Of a stretch of DNA of 30,955 nt, positions 29,504 through 30,955 are shown in pieces. Origin of the DNA: Candidatus Nanoarchaeia archaeon. Lineage in GTDB: Archaea; Nanoarchaeota; Nanoarchaeia; SCGC-AAA011-G17; JAFCDX01. The DNA is taken from assembly GCA_028717785.1 (NCBI GenBank), contig JAQUND010000017.1, positions 1 through 30,955 of the forward strand. The letters are read 5' to 3'. The translations under genes were made by a program, and so were the position numbers. The first letter of the stretch is position 1. Each line of letters starts with the position of its first letter. The notes below the pieces were generated by a model. The model made no database searches and was not told the DNA's origin. It saw only the letters and a list, made by a program, of their open reading frames with translations.

Positions 29504-29782
29504 ATGTTATCTTCAATTCCATTGGATTTAAAAAACGTAAAAAAGAGTGAGATAGACAAAGAAATTTTAAGAGTAGGTATGATTGCAGAATTAGATGCAG
29601 TTTCTTTATATGAACAAATGGCAGCTATGACTTCTAATTCAGGTATTAGAGAAATACTATTAGATATAGCTAAAGAAGAAAAAACTCACGTAGGTGAATT
29701 TCAAGCTTTACTATTGAAACTAGATAAAGAACAAGAAATCGAATTAAAAAATGGTAAAAAAGAAGTAGACGAAAAAACCTAA
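29504..29782 (+). CDS. Encapsulin-type ferritin domain (EncFtn-like), stand-alone
   Basis: A 92-residue two-helix half-ferritin. It carries IAELDAVSLYEQMAAMT, IREILLDIAKEEKTHVGEF and LLLKLDKEQ. The presumed iron ligands E29, E59 and H62 have the spacing of the ferroxidase ligands E32, E62 and H65 of Rhodospirillum encapsulated ferritin. The whole sequence closely resembles, from memory, the N-terminal ferritin domain of the fused Pyrococcus encapsulin (which also starts MLS and has IIAELDAINLYEQMA and AREEKAHVGEFMALLL). Here the frame stops where the shell domain would begin and no shell gene follows. Two such units must dimerise to make an iron site. A strong ribosome-binding site lies upstream. 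Confidence 0.85.
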   Translation: MLSSIPLDLKNVKKSEIDKEILRVGMIAELDAVSLYEQMAAMTSNSGIREILLDIAKEEKTHVGEFQALLLKLDKEQEIELKNGKKEVDEKT

Positions 29783-29793
29783 TTTCTTTTTTA
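29783..29793 (+). terminator. Possible poly-T terminator after the ferritin-like gene
   Basis: TTTCTTTTTTA follows the stop codon at once, with six T in a row. Archaeal transcription often ends at such runs without a hairpin. Confidence 0.35.
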
Positions 29794-29831
29794 TTAGTAA
29801 ACCTTAAATAATTTTTTATTCAATTTTTTGT

Positions 29832-30071
29832 ATGAAAGATAAGAAAGACAATTTAGCTATTTATGGAATAGAAGGATTAATGTCTGAATTAATAAGGGAT
29901 GCAAAAAAAGATTTAAAAAAATCTAAAAAATCTGAAGAATACAAATTAGCTTATGATTGGTTTAAAGAAGATGGTTCAAGTAAGTCTCCATTTTCTTTTG
30001 AAAATGCATGTTTAGTTTTGGATTTAAATCCAGGATATATAAGAGAAAAAATATTTAAAAATATAATATAG
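29832..30071 (+). CDS. Uncharacterised 79-residue helical protein
   Basis: Not assigned. The first 40 residues are charged and helical (LMSELIRDAKKDLKKSKKSE), then YDWFKEDGSSKSPFSFENAC and LVLDLNPGYIREKIFKNII. The FSFENxCxxLxLxPxYIR pattern is, from memory, shared with short bacterial proteins, sometimes phage-linked, that may bind nucleic acid. A TTAAATAA box near 29805-29812 is about 25 bases before the ATG, so it has its own leaderless promoter. Its stop lies five bases from the stop of the convergent nth gene. Confidence 0.6.
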   Translation: MKDKKDNLAIYGIEGLMSELIRDAKKDLKKSKKSEEYKLAYDWFKEDGSSKSPFSFENACLVLDLNPGYIREKIFKNII

Positions 30072-30076
30072 ATCAA

Positions 30077-30730
30077 TCACCTGCTTCTTATAACCCCCGT
30101 TTTTGAACAATATTTATTTACAGGACAAATTAAACATTTTGGAGAAATAGGAACACAAATACTTTTTCCAAATAAAATAAATATCCCATTTATTTCTCTC
30201 CAGTATTTTTCTGGAAGTATTTTTTTTAATTCTTCTTCTGTTTTTTCTAAGGTTTTTGTTTTTACCCATCCAAGTCTATTACAAATTCTATGAACATTTG
30301 TATCTACAGCTATAACATTTTTATCATAAGCAAAAGAAAGAACAATATTACATGTTTTTTTTCCAACTCCAGGTAATTTCATTAGTTCTTCTTCATTATC
30401 TGGAACTTTATTGTTATTATTTTTAACAATTTCAGCTAATTTTTTTATTGTTTTTGTTTTATTTTTATAATATCCTGAACTATAAATTATTTTTTCTAGT
30501 TCTTTATTAGATAATTTAAGTATTTTTTCTGGAGTATTAGCAATTTTAAATAAATCTTTAACTATTCTTTCTGTAATTTCGTCTTTAACTCTTAAAGAAA
30601 TAATACAAGCAATTAAAGTTTGAAATGGAGTAAAATTTTTAGTATCTTTACCTTCTCTATTTAAGGTTGTTTTTCTTATATCTTTTTGACTTTCTTTTAC
30701 AATTTCAATTATTTGAGATATATTATTCAT
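30077..30730 (-). CDS. nth: Endonuclease III (DNA glycosylase/AP lyase)
   Basis: Base excision repair enzyme that removes oxidised pyrimidines and nicks abasic sites. It has the helix-hairpin-helix LPGVGKKT (119-126) with the lyase lysine K125, the catalytic aspartate D143 in AVDTNVHRICNRLGW, and a [4Fe-4S] loop with C192, C199, C202 and C208 (spacing 6, 2, 5). The first helix has FTPFQTLIACIISLRVKDEIT, in place of the LLSxQxTD seen in E. coli, so the damage-recognition pocket may differ. 217 residues, complete. ATG start at 30730. Confidence 0.93.
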   Translation of the reverse strand: MNNISQIIEIVKESQKDIRKTTLNREGKDTKNFTPFQTLIACIISLRVKDEITERIVKDLFKIANTPEKILKLSNKELEKIIYSSGYYKNKTKTIKKLAEIVKNNNNKVPDNEEELMKLPGVGKKTCNIVLSFAYDKNVIAVDTNVHRICNRLGWVKTKTLEKTEEELKKILPEKYWREINGIFILFGKSICVPISPKCLICPVNKYCSKTGVIRSR

Positions 30731-30780
30731 AACTATTTTAGTACCATAATTTATTTAAATCTACTTCATTTGAAACAAAT

Positions 30781-30955
30781 ATGGGAAAATGTATGCTTAA
30801 ATTTAATCTTAGTAGAGAATATAATAATTATATCGGATTATTGTTAGGATTATTCGAAGCTAATAGAACAAATGATAAACAGAAGAGAATATGGATTAAA
30901 GAAAAAATAGAAGAAAAATTGAATAATCCAAATATTCCAAATGCCTTTAAAACTG
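30781..30955 (+). CDS. Partial unknown protein, runs off the window
   Basis: Open from ATG 30781 to the window end, 58 codons. It begins MGKCMLKFNLSREYNNYIGL and continues with LFEANRTNDKQKRIWIKEKI and NNPNIPNAF. It has no clear motif. A TTTATTTAAAT stretch about 30 bases upstream could be its promoter, and it diverges from nth. Too short to name. Confidence 0.5.
   Translation, partial: MGKCMLKFNLSREYNNYIGLLLGLFEANRTNDKQKRIWIKEKIEEKLNNPNIPNAFKT

Noticed and set aside
29783..30071. Encapsulin shell gene after the ferritin domain
   Set aside because: The following frame is a 79-residue charged helical protein with no HK97-like sequence.

Overview
The window is a compact, very AT-rich stretch of archaeal chromosome. 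It carries SRP54 and FtsY, Bud32, GINS, L44e, S27e, aIF2-alpha, Nop10, aEF-1-beta, RadA and a PAC2 protein, together with TATA boxes about 25 bases upstream of many start codons, which implies mostly leaderless mRNAs. Low GC, many short overlapping genes, six-cysteine surface proteins and an N-terminally extended HIT protein resemble DPANN genomes such as Woesearchaeota or Pacearchaeota. That placement is inference; no 16S gene is present.

Layout. 1-1892: Bud32 (cut by the window edge), a double CDGSH protein and a DUF3592-like gene split by one in-frame TAA. 1934-5642: SRP54 facing FtsY, with three uncharacterised small genes. 5730-8056: an AbrB/PIN toxin-antitoxin pair converging on a phosphoglycerate mutase, HepT and MntA run. 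8090-10890: one continuous information-processing operon, GINS, L44e, S27e, aIF2-alpha, Nop10, PAC2. 10923-16875: a surface protein, endonuclease Q with a C-terminal PCNA-binding motif, and a four-gene operon of secreted or membrane-anchored proteins. 16910-21708: geranylgeranyl reductase, a prepilin-type peptidase, HIT, aEF-1-beta, a zinc-ribbon microprotein, a PHP protein, tRNA-Arg(GCG) and a GT2 glycosyltransferase. 21705-25081: CYTH, a PurD-like ATP-grasp protein with an Asn/Gly tract, and SET, YkgJ, SET. 25116-27871: an exonuclease-like gene with no ordinary start codon, a free-standing LAGLIDADG homing endonuclease, RadA and a small partner gene. 28028-30955: a DNPH1/RCL-like nucleotide hydrolase, several hypotheticals, a shell-less ferritin domain like that of archaeal encapsulins, endonuclease III and a partial gene.

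Themes. DNA maintenance recurs (GINS, EndoQ, RadA, endonuclease III, DNPH1-like), as do envelope genes (geranylgeranyl reductase, secreted operon, peptidase, glycosyltransferase). The observations most worth pursuing are three divergent gene pairs that each appear to share one symmetric TATA box midway between start codons about 50 bp apart; the orphan encapsulin-type ferritin; the start-less exonuclease overlapping a homing endonuclease; the HIT protein with Met in place of the central histidine; and the unusual leader of the radA operon. No CRISPR array, insertion sequence or gene-free stretch over 300 bases was seen.
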